Shown: in pieces, positions 6,280 to 7,114 of the stretch
Layout of the letters: every line of letters begins with the position of its first letter
How positions within the stretch are numbered: the stretch's first letter is position 1
Origin: Nanobdellota archaeon
GTDB taxonomy: Archaea > Nanobdellota > Nanobdellia > SCGC-AAA011-G17 > VGLX01
Assembly (NCBI GenBank): GCA_018894775.1
Contig: JAHIPG010000296.1
Location: 1 to 7,114, forward strand
Direction: 5' to 3'
Length of the DNA: 7,114 nt
Program-made: the position numbers and the translations under genes
The notes under the pieces: model-generated
Told to the model about the DNA's origin: nothing
The model's input: the letters and a program-made list of their open reading frames with translations, nothing else
Database searches by the model: none

Positions 6280-6959
6280 TAAGATTGGGGGAAGCAGAAA
6301 ACGAATTAGAAATATGGAAAAAATATGGAAGTAAACAGAAATCATCGAGTGTGGGGTTGGGACCGCATACATCTTTTCAATTTAAGAACAGTCCGAGGAG
6401 AATACTTTTTAGTTTATCAAGATATAAATTTGCACAAAAAATGATTGGCAAAAATAAAAATGTATTAGAGTTAGGATGCAGTGATGGACTTGGTACATAT
6501 ATTCTTGCTGAAACTGCTTATAATGTTTTAGGGATTGATTTCGATAATGAAGCTATAAATTGGGCAAATAATAATCTTACCAATGAAAAGCTTTCATTTA
6601 AATTCGATAATTTTCTTGGGAAAAAATATGGAGAATCCGACGCTGTTGTTGCCTTTGATGTTATTGAACATATTTCCAAGAAAAACGAGGATATTCTCTT
6701 AGCCACCATCTGTAAAAACTTGAACGAACATGGAACTACAGTTGTAGGAACCCCAAATATTACATCCAGACAATACTCATCAAAAGTAGTTGATGACGCC
6801 CATGTAAACATGTACGATGCAGAAAGACTTGAAAATTTGATGAGAAAAAACTTTCACAATGTATTTATGTTTGCACAAAATGATGAAATGATTCATACTG
6901 GTTTTCTTCCAATGGCACATTATTTGATTGTGATAGGATGTTGTAAAAAGAAGATGTGA
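6276..6959 (+). CDS. Class I SAM-dependent methyltransferase (UbiG/Methyltransf_11-like), paralog B
   Basis: Paralog of the preceding methyltransferase, 227 residues if GTG 6276 is the start. Motif I is VLELGCSDGLG (63-73), with Ser69 at the central glycine position. Asp88 in GIDFD is the SAM ribose-binding acid, FDVIEHI (127-133) the DVIEH motif, GTPN 158-161, and AHVNMYDAERL (175-185) the later landmark. It shares with its neighbour SRYKFA (48-53), AINWA (93-97), GTPNIT, QYSS and a near-identical HTGF...P-M-HYL C-terminus, about half identical residues by eye with no large gaps. The N-terminal 35 residues are the most divergent part. The start is uncertain: GTG 6276 overlaps the upstream stop by 4 nt, while TTG 6285 has better SD spacing and gives 224 residues. 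Tandem duplication followed by divergence suggests two different positions are methylated on one sugar or on related sugars (inference). Confidence 0.87.
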   Translation: MIRLGEAENELEIWKKYGSKQKSSSVGLGPHTSFQFKNSPRRILFSLSRYKFAQKMIGKNKNVLELGCSDGLGTYILAETAYNVLGIDFDNEAINWANNNLTNEKLSFKFDNFLGKKYGESDAVVAFDVIEHISKKNEDILLATICKNLNEHGTTVVGTPNITSRQYSSKVVDDAHVNMYDAERLENLMRKNFHNVFMFAQNDEMIHTGFLPMAHYLIVIGCCKKKM

Positions 6960-6965
6960 TATTTT

Positions 6966-7114
6966 ATGTTTTTAATTATCGGTGCATCCGGATTTATCGG
7001 CAACAAATTGTATAATTACTTTAAAAGTAAAGGTTTAGATGTAAAAGGGACATATTATTCTAAAACTTTTGAAAGCTCCGAAAGAGATGGAATTTATCTT
7101 GATTTTAGTGATCC
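6966..7114 (+). CDS. RmlD-like NAD(P)-dependent sugar-nucleotide reductase, N-terminal fragment
   Basis: This gene runs off the right edge; 49 complete codons are present. It starts Met-Phe-Leu-Ile-Ile, then GASGFIG (6-12), a perfect GxxGxxG dinucleotide-binding motif, followed by a helix (NKLYNYFKSKG), then VKGTYYSK at the end of strand 2 and YLDFSD at strand 3. The strand 2 'GTY-x-S' and the following LD[FIL][ST]D pattern resemble RmlD (dTDP-4-dehydrorhamnose reductase)-type sugar-nucleotide reductases. An epimerase or another extended SDR is possible because the catalytic YxxxK lies outside the window. The start is ATG 6966, 6 nt after the upstream stop, with no strong SD (only A/G-rich AAAAGAAGA before it), so reinitiation after the methyltransferase is plausible. 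In context it would reduce the 4-keto group of the pathway's late intermediate; that is inference. Confidence 0.75.
   Translation, partial: MFLIIGASGFIGNKLYNYFKSKGLDVKGTYYSKTFESSERDGIYLDFSD

Larger units (their letters stand above)
1..7114 (+). other. Interior of a single co-directional sugar-biosynthesis operon
   Basis: All ten genes read on the + strand. From left to right the junctions are gaps of 4, 3, 10 and 1 nt, a 4-nt overlap (ATGA at 3990-3993), gaps of 5 and 23 nt, a 4-nt overlap (GTGA at 6276-6279, if that GTG is the start), and a 6-nt gap. No junction has room for a promoter plus terminator, and I see no hairpin followed by a T-run between genes. Translational coupling is likely at the overlaps. 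The products are all sugar-nucleotide enzymes, carbon-transfer enzymes or methyltransferases, so they probably act in one pathway. The promoter, terminator and any glycosyltransferase or export genes must lie outside the window. Co-transcription is inferred from spacing. Confidence 0.85.

Noticed and set aside
6518..6811. Antisense open frame inside the last complete methyltransferase gene, with a similar one at 5928-6119 in its paralog
   Set aside because: The similarity of the two antisense frames follows from the duplication of the sense genes. Neither has independent support.
1..7114. CRISPR, tRNA, rRNA, insertion sequence or direct-repeat structure
   Set aside because: Coding genes fill essentially the whole window. 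I saw no regularly spaced repeats, transposase motifs, terminal inverted repeats or structural RNA signatures on either strand.

Overview
The window is a compact, AT-rich stretch of bacterial or archaeal DNA. By eye it is roughly mid-30s % G+C, with heavy use of ATA for Ile and AGA for Arg, some GTG starts, and Shine-Dalgarno-like G-rich motifs. These traits fit an anaerobic or thermophilic archaeon or an AT-rich uncultured bacterium, but the sequence alone does not decide between them. Ten genes (eight complete, two cut by the window edges) all lie on the + strand. Gaps are 1 to 23 nt or 4-nt overlaps, so this looks like the interior of one operon. I see no tRNA, rRNA, mobile element, CRISPR array, promoter or terminator, and no non-coding stretch longer than 23 nt.

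Layout: (1) 1-159, the last 52 codons of an NAD-dependent sugar-nucleotide epimerase/dehydratase. (2) 164-1042, a classical SDR oxidoreductase with an unusual C-terminal tail. (3) 1046-2035, an extended SDR resembling GDP-mannose/dTDP-glucose 4,6-dehydratases. (4) 2046-3155, a zinc-type (MDR) alcohol dehydrogenase lacking the structural zinc cysteines. (5, 6) 3157-3993 and 3990-4931, the two halves of a split, ThDP-dependent transketolase. (7) 4937-5596, a SAM methyltransferase with a distinctive Tyr/Gly/Asp-rich N-terminal block. (8, 9) 5620-6279 and 6276-6959, two adjacent paralogous SAM methyltransferases, about half identical by eye. (10) 6966 to the window end, the N-terminus of an RmlD-like sugar-nucleotide reductase.

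Taken together this is an accessory sugar-nucleotide biosynthesis cluster, probably for a surface polysaccharide, glycolipid or S-layer glycan, although no glycosyltransferase falls inside the window. The notable combination is a 4,6-dehydratase-like enzyme (which would make a 4-keto-6-deoxy sugar nucleotide) with a dedicated split transketolase, two further oxidoreductases and three methyltransferases. My main hypothesis is that the transketolase pair moves a two-carbon ketol unit onto an activated keto sugar, giving a two-carbon-branched or chain-extended sugar that is then reduced and methylated. ThDP-dependent attachment of two-carbon branches to keto sugars is known in other systems (e.g. 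YerE in yersiniose biosynthesis), but a transketolase-type enzyme in that role here is inference. An ordinary pentose-phosphate transketolase that happens to sit in this operon remains the main alternative.
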